Shown here: positions 16,259-24,165 of the stretch, piece after piece | Layout: each line of letters starts with the position of its first letter | Numbering within the stretch: the first letter of the stretch is position 1 | Source of the DNA: Sphingopyxis sp. MSC1_008 | GTDB lineage: Bacteria; Pseudomonadota; Alphaproteobacteria; Sphingomonadales; Sphingomonadaceae | Direction: 5' to 3' | Assembly (NCBI RefSeq): GCF_023197165.1 | Contig: NZ_JALPRD010000004.1 | Span: 124,001 to 188,000 of the forward strand | Length of the DNA: 64,000 nt | Position numbers and translations under genes: made by a program | The notes under the pieces: model-generated | The model's input: only the letters and a program-made list of their open reading frames with translations | Told to the model about the DNA's origin: nothing | The model's database searches: none

Positions 16259-17071
16259 TTAATGCGGATATTGCGCAAGAAATCGTTCGGTCGACTGGGG
16301 AGCGCCGACGATGTTGATTTCGGCCGAGCCGCACTTATTCTGCAGGCGGGTTCTGGCAGCCTCATCGATCACCGCGCTCGGTGGACCGCTCCAACTCAAG
16401 GCCTCGCCGACACGTGCCAGGGTCTGGCCGGTGACGCGATCTCGCAGGATGAAGTAGCCGGCATCATCGATATCCAGACCGATTTCCGCATGAAACCACG
16501 CCAGGCGGTCGGCAGGCTTGCCGAACTCGCCGACGAAGAAGCAGCCGTCTCGCAATTCAATCCGGCCGTTATAAAGCGCCTGGTGCTGTGCACCGGTGCG
16601 CGCCGTCGATGCAGGCCAGAAGCGAATGCCGCGCCCAGCCGCCTTGCTGACGGCGCCGAGGCTCATTTCCGGGGCGAAGCCCCAGCGAATGTGGCGAGGC
16701 ACCGTCCATCCGCGTTTGGCAGTCCAGACTTTGAACTCCCGTTCGGTCAAACCGGTATCAATAAGTTCGACCGCGCCGTCCGGACCCTTTCCCGCGAGAC
16801 CGTAGCCGAGCAATGCGCCGCGATCCTTCAGGCGCGCTATCCAGGTATCGCCGACCGACTTGGCATCGGCCGGAGGCGACGAGGCGACCTTCAGTTCCCG
16901 AACCCCCTCCTCCACCAAGGCGGGTTGCTTGAGCAAGGCCCGGTAATCCGGTGCCGGCGCACCGGTCTGGGTTGCGAAATCGCTCCTTGCCGAAGAACCA
17001 GCGTTCGTCCGGCCGTCGTCGACATCCGAACAGGCGGTACAGAGCAGAAGCAGGGGAAGAATCTTGAGCAT
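16259..17071 (-). CDS. Predicted lipoprotein of unknown function
   Basis: Protein of 270 aa starting MLKILPLLLLCTACSDVDDG, a type II signal peptide with lipobox LCTAC, so it should be lipid-anchored in the periplasm. The mature part is a globular alpha/beta domain ('TWIARLKDRGALLGYGLAGK', 'VPRHIRWGFAPEMSLGAV') without a motif that I can name. Two Cys ('RDGCFFVGEF' and 'QNKCGSAE') could form a disulfide. An alternative start at 17128 would overlap the beta-galactosidase 3' end and spoil the signal peptide. It lies 53 bases after that gene in the same direction, so the two may be co-transcribed. Confidence 0.75.
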   Translation of the reverse strand: MLKILPLLLLCTACSDVDDGRTNAGSSARSDFATQTGAPAPDYRALLKQPALVEEGVRELKVASSPPADAKSVGDTWIARLKDRGALLGYGLAGKGPDGAVELIDTGLTEREFKVWTAKRGWTVPRHIRWGFAPEMSLGAVSKAAGRGIRFWPASTARTGAQHQALYNGRIELRDGCFFVGEFGKPADRLAWFHAEIGLDIDDAGYFILRDRVTGQTLARVGEALSWSGPPSAVIDEAARTRLQNKCGSAEINIVGAPQSTERFLAQYPH

Positions 17072-17124
17072 CGGTGCGCTTGTGCATACGACCGACTTGC
17101 TCACGGCTGAATGATCGCGGCCGA

Positions 17125-19605
17125 TCAACCCAAACGCAGGATTGCCGCTGCGCCTGCCAATCCGGGCGTTCTTGCCTCGACCCGCACGCGACCGGTTCCC
17201 CGCGCGCGGAGTATGGCAAGCGCACGGCCCTGGAATGTCTCGGTGGTAAGGGCCTGATAGGAACCTGCCGCGCGAGGATTTGCGCTTCCAAAGCCGATGA
17301 GCTCGGCGGGACCATCAATAGCCAGCGTGATCTTGCGCTGGTCGCCGAGAACGGCCCGTCCGGCGGCATCGCGAATTTCGAGGCCAACATAATGCAAGCG
17401 TTGGCGCCCACTTGCGGAATGGCTCTTCTCGCTCGCCATATGCAGCTTAGCGGCAGCTCCGACTGTGCTCAGACGCTTGCGTCCAATCTCCGTCTCTCCC
17501 TTAAATGCGATCGCCTCCAGCACGCCCGGCGCATAAGGGATTTCCAGTTCGGCACGCATCTTGTCGGTTGGCGCGAGACGCTTTGTGCCAGCGAGAACCC
17601 CGTTCAGGCGCACCTCGACCCGGTCACCCGGCGTATAAAGACGGATCGCCACCGGTCTCCCCTCGGCGCCCGGCCAGGTCCAACTCTGCATTTCGTCCGA
17701 CCAGCCCCAGAGGGTTGTCTTTTCCACGAGTCCCGGTGCCAGGGGTTTTTGCACCGCAAGTTCAAGCGCACTGAGCCCCCAGACGACATCGCGATAGCGC
17801 GATGCGGCCTTTTGATTGCCGATCAGGTCAATGTCTCCGCACCAGGCGTTTACCCAAGGATAGGCAGCGGACATAAATCCGGCGTCGGGCTTGCGGGCTT
17901 CCGACATGCCGACGCCGGCCTCACCGAGATAGTCCATGGCCGCCCAAAGAAACTCGCCGAGGAAGTAAGGGGCGCGTTGCGACAATTGGGCGTAATCCCA
18001 CGCCTCGGTGGCGAAGGTCTCCGAGCAGTAAACGATGCGCTCGGGATGGGCGGCGTGCTCGCTTTCGATGTCGAAAAGCCGGTAGTTATAGCCGGATATA
18101 TCAAGGAAGATCGTCGAGGCGTTGTCACGCAGGCCGGCGCGGCCCGCGACAGCGCTGGCAGCGCTCGCGGTCATTTCGGGACCCAGGACGCCATTGAGCC
18201 CTGCGGTCACCGGCCGGGTCGGGTCGAGCGAGCGGACCTTATTCGCCAGCCGCCACTGCCACTCGACACCTTTCGGGCGCGAGCGGCCGGGAATTTCATT
18301 GCCGATGCTCCACATGATCACGCTTGGACTGTTGCGCGCGGCAAGGACACCGGCCTCGAGCACTGCGGACCAGTTCTCCTCGAAGGACACGGCGAAATCC
18401 TGTGGTTCTTTGGCCACATGCCAAGCGTCGAAGGCTTCTTCGACGAGGAGCATGCCGAGGCGGTCGCATGCCCCCCGCAGCGAGGATGACGCGATGTTGT
18501 GGGCGCTGCGGATCGCGTTGAAGCCGCGCGCCTGCAGAAGTCGGATGCGCCGTTCGTCCGCATCAGGATAGGCGCACGCACCCAGCAGGCCGTTATCGTG
18601 GTGAAGACAGCCACCGCGCAGCTTGATCGGCTTCCCGTTGATCGACATGCCTTGCGCAGCGTTGAAGGCGACGATCCGGACACCGAACGGCTGATGCAGC
18701 CTGTCGAGCACCGCGCCGCCCTCGAGGAGGAGCGTCTCGAGCGTGTAAAGATACGGATCGCCGGGCGCCCACAGGCGAGCGTTGGGCAGGACAAGTGTCT
18801 GCGTTAGACTCGCGGCGGCGCTCGACCGTGCTTCGGCAACGATATTGCCATCGACATCGAGCAGCCGGGTGACGAGTTGCTGCGCTCCACCGGTTGCAAC
18901 GAGCTGCGTGGTGACGTCGATTTCGCTTCGCGATCCCTCGATCTTCCGCGTCCATGCCCCAACGCCATTGGGCGCGACGCGGCTCTTCCCGGCAAAAATA
19001 TTAAGCGCCACGCTGCGATAGAGGCCCGATCCGGAATACCAGCGGCTGTTGCGGCCGCTATTGCGCACCCGCACCGCGAGGCTGTTCGCTCCGTCGCGGT
19101 TGAGGTACGGCGTGAGATCGTAGGCAAAGGCCGTATAGCCCTCGACATGCCGGCCAAGATGATGGCCATTCAGCCACACATCGCTTTCAAGATAGGCACC
19201 GTCAAAAACGATTTCGATCTCGAAGCCCGGGGGCAGATTGTCGGCGCTGAAGGAGCGACGATACCAGCCCTCGCCGCCGACGGTGAACCCGGTCGCAGTG
19301 CCGCCGACCGCCTTCGCGTCGAAAGGTCCGGTCGCTCCTCCGGGGATATCCTCGATACTCCAGTCGTGCGGAAGATCGACGCGCCGCCAGCCGCTATCGT
19401 CCAGCGCGGGGTTTTCGAACCCATCAGCGCTGCCCCGATAGAAGCGCCAACCCTCGTCCAATGGCAGTCCGCGGCCGACCGCCAAAGATGCGGGCTTCGC
19501 GCTCGCGGCCCCGGCCCCGACGGGCCAGGTCAGCGGCAGGATCGCGGCGCCGGAGGCGGCGGCAAGCATTGTGCGCCGGTCGAGCCACAGATCGCGCCGG
19601 ATCAT
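17125..19605 (-). CDS. Glycoside hydrolase family 2 (beta-galactosidase type)
   Basis: Protein of 826 aa. The start MIRRDLWLDRRTMLAAASGA has a Tat-like twin Arg and a hydrophobic stretch, so it is probably exported. The GH2 order is visible: N-terminal sugar-binding domain ('GEGWYRRSF' and 'GAYLESDVWLNGHHLGRH'), immunoglobulin-like domain, then the TIM barrel. The barrel carries the acid/base Glu in 'WSIGNEIPG' (near residue 436) and the nucleophile Glu in 'PYFLGEFLWAAMDYLGE' (near residue 549). C-terminal Ig-like domains follow ('GDQRKITLAIDGPAELIGFG'). A GGAGAG ribosome binding site supports the ATG at 19605. It overlaps the upstream 95-aa gene as ATGA. Beta-galactosidase is the likely activity, but another beta-glycosidase is possible. 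Confidence 0.93.
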   Translation of the reverse strand: MIRRDLWLDRRTMLAAASGAAILPLTWPVGAGAASAKPASLAVGRGLPLDEGWRFYRGSADGFENPALDDSGWRRVDLPHDWSIEDIPGGATGPFDAKAVGGTATGFTVGGEGWYRRSFSADNLPPGFEIEIVFDGAYLESDVWLNGHHLGRHVEGYTAFAYDLTPYLNRDGANSLAVRVRNSGRNSRWYSGSGLYRSVALNIFAGKSRVAPNGVGAWTRKIEGSRSEIDVTTQLVATGGAQQLVTRLLDVDGNIVAEARSSAAASLTQTLVLPNARLWAPGDPYLYTLETLLLEGGAVLDRLHQPFGVRIVAFNAAQGMSINGKPIKLRGGCLHHDNGLLGACAYPDADERRIRLLQARGFNAIRSAHNIASSSLRGACDRLGMLLVEEAFDAWHVAKEPQDFAVSFEENWSAVLEAGVLAARNSPSVIMWSIGNEIPGRSRPKGVEWQWRLANKVRSLDPTRPVTAGLNGVLGPEMTASAASAVAGRAGLRDNASTIFLDISGYNYRLFDIESEHAAHPERIVYCSETFATEAWDYAQLSQRAPYFLGEFLWAAMDYLGEAGVGMSEARKPDAGFMSAAYPWVNAWCGDIDLIGNQKAASRYRDVVWGLSALELAVQKPLAPGLVEKTTLWGWSDEMQSWTWPGAEGRPVAIRLYTPGDRVEVRLNGVLAGTKRLAPTDKMRAELEIPYAPGVLEAIAFKGETEIGRKRLSTVGAAAKLHMASEKSHSASGRQRLHYVGLEIRDAAGRAVLGDQRKITLAIDGPAELIGFGSANPRAAGSYQALTTETFQGRALAILRARGTGRVRVEARTPGLAGAAAILRLG

Positions 19606-19889
19606 CTCGCGCTCTCCAGTTCGGCGAGCTGCGCATCGATGCGGTCGAGCGTCCCGGGCTTCGCAAAGCCGAGATCGACCAAAATCTGAAGCGACACATT
19701 GTCGATGAGAGCTTTCGCACCCGGCGATTTCGCAACCAATGCTGCCGCCGGCAATTCCTTCGTCACGATCGCCCACGCGCCAGGATCCTCCATGAGGACC
19801 TGAATTGAACTGCCCTTCACGCTCAAGCGCGAGGGGTGGACGGTTGGCGCCTCCCAGGCGCGCGCGGGCGGATAGGTCGGCGCATCCAT
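19602..19889 (-). CDS. 95-aa protein coupled to the GH2 gene
   Basis: The start is MDAPTYPPARAWEAPTVHPS, followed by 'RLSVKGSSIQVLMEDPGAW' and 'LDRIDAQLAELESAR'. An AGGAG ribosome binding site lies ten bases upstream of the ATG at 19889, and the stop overlaps the GH2 start as ATGA. The pattern (HPSRLS, 'LMEDP.A..IV...LP', 'L.LQ.L..LG...L..IDA.L..L') resembles small C-terminal helical modules attached to some sphingomonad carbohydrate-active enzymes. Here it stands alone. It has no signal peptide. The function is unknown; it may be a detached module or partner of the GH2 enzyme. Confidence 0.72.
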   Translation of the reverse strand: MDAPTYPPARAWEAPTVHPSRLSVKGSSIQVLMEDPGAWAIVTKELPAAALVAKSPGAKALIDNVSLQILVDLGFAKPGTLDRIDAQLAELESAR

Positions 19890-20067
19890 CGGTTATTCAC
19901 TCCTGTTTTCGGCCCGGCTTCACCGGGATTGCGTTAGGCGGGACAGGTGAGCCATCACGATCGTCTCCACGACTGCACGACTGTTGCTGCCTTACTCGCA
20001 GTTCATATGGATGAGGCGTTAGGTAGCCAGAAGCGACCAGGGTTGCGCGGGAGACCATGTTCCCGGA

Positions 20068-20361
20068 TCAGCGATCGCCAGGTCGCAGGGGCATGATGAA
20101 GATGCCTCGTCCGACGCCTGGTTCATCGAACGAACGGCCACTCTGGAATGCGATCCAGTCACGGTCGGGGCTGACGACGGGATTGGAAACCTTCCAGCGG
20201 CCATAGTCCAGGACATGGGTCAAACGACGGTGATCCGCGCTATCGGGCGTGAGCCGCAGACGGCAAATGTCCGGCCCCTCCTGCGCCGCTGCCGCGCTGG
20301 CGATCAAGCCAACAAGCGCCAGACCTATAATGCTTGAAATGCGCTTTCCTTGGCGGCCCAT
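20068..20361 (-). pseudogene. Internally deleted secreted beta-propeller (PD40-like) protein
   Basis: A frame of 97 aa starts MGRQGKRISSIIGLALVGLI, a signal peptide ending near 'ASAAAAQEG'. It is followed by only about 60 residues that match the extreme C-terminus of PD40/TolB-like propeller proteins ('WKVSNPVVSPDRDWIAFQSG', then 'RSFDEPGVGRGIFIMPL'). The several propeller blades expected between are missing, so this is probably a deletion remnant, though a short product could still be made. A GGAGG ribosome binding site and a candidate regulon operator (20441-20458) remain upstream. The protein at 31511-33427 is of the same general propeller type. Confidence 0.65.
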
Positions 20362-20370
20362 CGATCGCAT

Positions 20371-20808
20371 CCTCCGGTCTGAGCATCCCGAGCTTCAGTC
20401 GCGGGTTAATGCCAGGCTGCAGCAAAACCATCTATGTAACAAGCGGTCAAGCATGTTTCTTATTAGGGCTAGATGGTTGATTCACGGGCGTCGGTACGGC
20501 ACGACAATCGAACGCGTTTACAACCGGCCTGTACGCCCCGTCGTGGCCGACGTCGGTCGGTCGGTTTTGGGAGGCTGGACCATGCGTAGCGGACATTTGC
20601 TGTGACCGTCACGCTATGACGAAACTCAACCGATCGTCGACCTTGCCGCCCCAGATTGGCGTCGCTAAAAGCTATCCGTCGAGAAAGGGGAGATCGGTGC
20701 GGTTAGCCCGGTCCCCGCGCAAGCGGGCCCTGACCTTCGCTGCGGCGTCGTGTCCCAAGACCTGGAACGCTGCCGCAATGGTGCGGTAGCGCGGGAAAGG
20801 CTTTGGAT
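20371..20808. other. Intergenic region, 438 bp
   Basis: No gene is supported. The left part is the promoter region of the propeller remnant, with an operator-like site at 20441-20458. The rest precedes the VOC gene and shows no clear promoter or hairpin that I can defend. Confidence 0.5.
20441..20458 (-). promoter_or_regulatory. Candidate operator of the local regulon (site 2)
   Basis: On the reverse strand the site reads AAACATGCTTGACCGCTT, sharing the central 'TTGA' and flanking AAnCA/CnGCTT halves with the other sites. It lies 80 bases upstream of the propeller remnant. Confidence 0.45.
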
Positions 20809-21231
20809 ATGCGACACCAGATTTCCGTCATCACTCTTGGCATCAGCGATCTGCCGCGGTCCCGGCGGTTTTATGTTGAGGGCTTTGGCTGGACGCCTGT
20901 CTTCGAAAATGAAGACATCATCTTCTATCAGATGAACGGCTTCGTGCTTGGCACGTTCGAGAAGTCGGCGCTGGAAAAAGATATGAACCGCTCGGGGCTT
21001 GCTTCGCCCGGCGCCTTTTCGCTGGCGCACAATGTTCCCAGTCAGGCGGAGGTAGAAAGCGCGATCGACCAGCTCGTCAAGGCGGGCGGGCGTATCATCA
21101 GACCGGCAGATGCCCCGCCCCATGGCGGATTTCGAGGATATGTGGCTGATCCGGACGATCACGCATGGGAGATAGCGTGGAATCCGGATTGGCCTATCGA
21201 TGACAATGGCCATGTCACGTTTGCGATTTAG
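20809..21231 (+). CDS. VOC (glyoxalase/bleomycin-resistance fold) family protein
   Basis: Protein of 140 aa starting MRHQISVITLGISDLPRSRR, with an AAAGG ribosome binding site eight bases upstream. A single VOC domain shows 'ITLGISDLPRSRRFY.EGFG', then 'HGGFRGYVADPDDHAWEIAW', which is the typical C-terminal 'GY..DPDGH..E' metal-site strand with Glu. His/Glu metal ligands look partly present, but the first-strand His is replaced ('SVITLG'). Substrates in this superfamily are too varied to predict. The gene stands alone, and a strong hairpin follows nine bases after the stop. Confidence 0.88.
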   Translation: MRHQISVITLGISDLPRSRRFYVEGFGWTPVFENEDIIFYQMNGFVLGTFEKSALEKDMNRSGLASPGAFSLAHNVPSQAEVESAIDQLVKAGGRIIRPADAPPHGGFRGYVADPDDHAWEIAWNPDWPIDDNGHVTFAI

Positions 21232-21240
21232 CGCCGTCTT

Positions 21241-21270
21241 CCGCTTGCCTGTGTGTTCGCAGGCAAGCGG
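21241..21270 (+). terminator. Stem-loop after the VOC gene
   Basis: An 11-bp perfect stem CCGCTTGCCTG (21241-21251) pairs with CAGGCAAGCGG (21260-21270) over an 8-base loop, starting nine bases after the VOC stop. There is no T-run, but the position suits a terminator. Confidence 0.6.
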
Positions 21271-21782
21271 ACAGGCGCCTACCCACTCGCGCCAAACATT
21301 CACGTGAAATCCCGCCCACGCGTCTGTCGGAGCTGGCCGATTGGAGACCGTCCGGCTTCTGGCTGAAACAAACCAAAGCTGATGTCTGATCGCACTCTGG
21401 GGCATCTTTTGGCGCTGCCGTACAATTATCAATCAGGCCACGACGCTATCCGCGCCGTGCGACCCAGGAGAGCTCTTCCTTTTAGGAAAACAGAGATCTT
21501 CATCTGACGCCCGCCCGATTTCGATCAGGCGGGCGTCTTTTTGGCGATCCGCTAGACACCAACTCGAGCTGTTCGTTTCGCTGGAATTGGCCGATTTCAG
21601 ACTGACGGCTATTGGCGCGAGAATGGCGGAAGCTGACGTTACCACAAGTTGTGCGCGGATTAGCGACGGGCGGCCGGAAAGTCTCAGAAAGAAGGAATTA
21701 GGGTCAGATACTGGCGGGGAACGCGAAGGGCTTTGTCGAGACACCTAGGCAAGCAGGTTCAATGGTGAGAGCTTGTGGGTAC
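21271..21782. other. Intergenic region, 512 bp, with an unexplained strong terminator
   Basis: No protein gene is supported. The region holds an intrinsic terminator (21506-21542) that does not follow any recognisable gene. To its left is a purine/pyrimidine-rich stretch with a short TCCTTTTAGGA hairpin (about 21476-21486), which could belong to a small RNA. Confidence 0.5.
21506..21542 (+). terminator. Strong orphan rho-independent terminator
   Basis: GACGCCCGCC (21506-21515) pairs perfectly with GGCGGGCGTC (21528-21537) and is followed by TTTTT. It is a textbook intrinsic terminator for rightward transcription, 275 bases beyond the VOC gene, which already has its own stem-loop. Confidence 0.85.
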
Positions 21783-22694
21783 CTAGAGCTTGTTCTTCTG
21801 CGTCACGGCACAAACATAGACGTCGCCGCGCGTTTGCGCGGCCCGGATCTTGTAATCGAGAAGGGCCTCTAGGGAAATTCGCTCTTCAAGAACATGTGTC
21901 AAATCCTGGCCATCCATCAGCATCGTTTTGATCTGCTTGCCAACCACGATGGCCTCAATTCCTTCACGCGAGAAACTGTTGACGGAAATGAACAGACCGC
22001 GGCCGTGCATCTTACCATCGACCTTATGCGCGAACTTGTAGAGTTGGCCCGTGCTTACGCTGGCATCCTGCCATTTTGCCTCGACGATATAATGTTCGCC
22101 ATCGAATTTGAAGGACCCGTCGATCTCCTCGCCTTTGAGCCGGAAGGGGTCGCCCATATGGATGGATTGACGGGAAAACAGTTCCTTTAGAAAGGTTTCG
22201 AACAGCTTGCCCCGCGCTTGCACTGACATGCCGGTACCGAAAAGCTTGGCGAAGGCGGTATGAAGGGCCGTTAAATCTGCTGTTTTCGCTTGTCGGGATT
22301 TCGCCTCGCCCGAGCTGTCCCGACGGGCGGAAGTCGTTGCGTTACGCTGCATAACTGCCTGCTTAAGTCGCGCAACCTTCGCCTCGGCCTCGCGCTGGTC
22401 GAGCTTGGCAAGAGTCTGGAAATAATAAGGGTCGAAATAGCTCCAGTTCGAGAGCCGGTCGACCATCGTCTGGAAAACAGAATAGCCGCGGTCATGGCGC
22501 GCGATGAGCTTCGAGAATATGTCCGTAACGATTGCATGGCGAGGCATTGTCGTGTCGACGGAAGGGATCAGACTGTCTGGGCAATCGATGCTTTGAAAGA
22601 ATTCGATGATGCTCTTCTTCGGCCAGAAGATTGCGAGAATGCAGTCGTGCATCGCCATGCGAATATCGAGAGGGATTTCGGGAGCGTCGGCCAT
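21783..22694 (-). CDS. Restriction-endonuclease-like protein (PD-(D/E)XK, Mrr type)
   Basis: Protein of 303 aa starting MADAPEIPLDIRMAMHDCIL. The N-terminal half is helical. The C-terminal half has a PD-(D/E)XK nuclease core: 'GKLFETFLKELF', then 'EEIDGSFKFDGEHYIVEAKW' with the catalytic Asp near residue 190 and Glu-x-Lys near 203, then the Gln-containing helix 'GQLYKFAHKVDG'. This is the Mrr-like restriction endonuclease fold. The region upstream of 22694 in frame is compositionally non-coding. It is downstream of, and in the same direction as, a second nuclease gene and a Septu-like pair, which suggests a defence role. The target is unknown. Confidence 0.8.
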   Translation of the reverse strand: MADAPEIPLDIRMAMHDCILAIFWPKKSIIEFFQSIDCPDSLIPSVDTTMPRHAIVTDIFSKLIARHDRGYSVFQTMVDRLSNWSYFDPYYFQTLAKLDQREAEAKVARLKQAVMQRNATTSARRDSSGEAKSRQAKTADLTALHTAFAKLFGTGMSVQARGKLFETFLKELFSRQSIHMGDPFRLKGEEIDGSFKFDGEHYIVEAKWQDASVSTGQLYKFAHKVDGKMHGRGLFISVNSFSREGIEAIVVGKQIKTMLMDGQDLTHVLEERISLEALLDYKIRAAQTRGDVYVCAVTQKNKL

Positions 22695-23033
22695 AAGTAC
22701 CGCAATATGAGACCTTGCGCCCTGAAACAATCGGAACCGCTTCGCATGAGTTGGTCCCCCGTTTGAGCTGCAACTCTGTATCAATGGGGCGTGGGCGTCA
22801 CCGGATCGATCGCCGTCCCCGGCTGCGACGATGGGCAGCACTACTGCGAAACGATCTACGACCCCGGCTGGTGCGACCAGCACGGCGTTGGAGCCGGCGG
22901 CTGGGACGCCTTGCTCGGCAACTCGGCGAGACACATTTCCCGACAGCCTAATGCCGCAGCCTCACTCGCGAGCCGCCGCGAAAGGCTTTGGCGCTGGCGT
23001 CGGGGCGGAAGCCCTCAAGGGCCAGGTCGGGCG
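22695..23033. other. Intergenic region, 339 bp
   Basis: I see no supported gene. One rightward frame from about 22787 reads 'GSIAVPGCDDGQHYCETIYD', which is somewhat protein-like with several Cys, but it breaks off without a clear start or end. It may be a decayed fragment. Confidence 0.4.
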
Positions 23034-24095
23034 CTAGCGCTCCAGCCCCATCAGCATTGCGTCGAGCTTGTCGACGAGCAGCGCAAGATGATCGCTGCCC
23101 TTATCGCGCGCTTCAAGCATCTGGCACAATTCGGATACCGAGAGGCTAAGGATGAGCTTGCCGCTCTCGCGAAGCGCTCCGCGCATCGCCTTGTCGGCGC
23201 CCTGGTCAGCACCGTGACGCGATATGATGATGGCGGCGCCGCGCATCGCGATCGGATAAAGGTATTTTTCGGTCGTGTAGATTTCCCGCTGGGTAATCTC
23301 CTTCTTATAGTTCTTGAACTCGAAGACGATGTATCGCGCTCGAAAGTCGGTGATGAGCGCCTGCCAGAAATCCGCTGTCGACGCGATGCGCGCCACGAGA
23401 TCGAAGAAGTGCATTTTCGTGTGCGATCCATGCTGGTCGTCGAACGCCACAAGATGATCAGCGAAAAGGTAGCGAACCGCCGCGGAGCAGGCCACTTCAA
23501 AGGGCTTGCTAACCGTTTCCGGTACGGCGTGAATGGCATCGCACAGCGCCTTGCCCTTGGCGGGCGGCTCGACCGGCTCGTGGGACTCCGTTAGCGTCCA
23601 TGCCAGACCGAGATCGGCTGTGATTGTCGACATCTCGACGGGAGCGGGATTAGGAAGATCTTCGCCTCTGAAGGTCAGTGCTTCTCGCGTGATTTCCTCA
23701 AAGCGGCGGGCGAGGCCAGGTTCCTGCGCGGCGAGCGCTGCCAGAATGTCGTAATCGTAGATACGCAGCTGAGAATATCGCTGCAGCCGGGATTTTTGCA
23801 GTGCTGTCAGACGGCTGTTCGTCACAAGAATGCCGAATTCGGCCTCTGCCCGTAGCCGGCTGCTCTCAAGCCGTTCGAGCGCTTGCGAGATATTGGCGGA
23901 TTGGGCACCTAGCGATCGGTAGAGCTTCGCTTCGACGACGGCCTTCGTCGGAGTACCATCCAGAGCAAAATCATAGCCCAGGTCGCGCACACCCGGGCCA
24001 CCGACACGGACGACCAGGAACTGGTGGAACTGGAAAATCTCTTCGACCAGCTGCTCGAACAGGTAGGGAAGATTCATTGTCGAACGGTCTGTCAC
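23034..24095 (-). CDS. Protein with two nuclease-like PD-(D/E)XK regions
   Basis: Protein of 353 aa from a GTG at 24095. A run of A/G (AAGGGGGGGG) lies at ribosome-binding distance before this GTG, while the ATG at 24077 has none. The N-terminal region has a nuclease core: 'VRDLGYDFALDG' (Asp near residue 42), then 'AVVEAKLYRS' with Glu-x-Lys near 53, and 'ISQALERLESSRL'. A second core appears near residue 259: 'FRARYIVFEFKNYKKEITQR', with Glu-x-Lys and a following 'YLYPIAMRGAAIIISRHG'. Two such domains in one chain are unusual. It lies 70 bases after the HNH gene in the same direction. A role as a defence effector is inferred; no named family is assigned. Confidence 0.72.
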   Translation of the reverse strand: MTDRSTMNLPYLFEQLVEEIFQFHQFLVVRVGGPGVRDLGYDFALDGTPTKAVVEAKLYRSLGAQSANISQALERLESSRLRAEAEFGILVTNSRLTALQKSRLQRYSQLRIYDYDILAALAAQEPGLARRFEEITREALTFRGEDLPNPAPVEMSTITADLGLAWTLTESHEPVEPPAKGKALCDAIHAVPETVSKPFEVACSAAVRYLFADHLVAFDDQHGSHTKMHFFDLVARIASTADFWQALITDFRARYIVFEFKNYKKEITQREIYTTEKYLYPIAMRGAAIIISRHGADQGADKAMRGALRESGKLILSLSVSELCQMLEARDKGSDHLALLVDKLDAMLMGLER

Positions 24096-24165
24096 TTGTC
24101 CCCCCCTTAGATGTTCTGGCTGCTTCCTTGCCGCCGCTCGCAAAAGGCTATGCGGCGTAGCGGCA

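Noticed and set aside
22787..23037. Possible small Cys-containing protein between the two nuclease genes
   Set aside because: No ribosome binding site or clear end; a plausible run of about 50 residues only. Kept as a note on the intergenic region.
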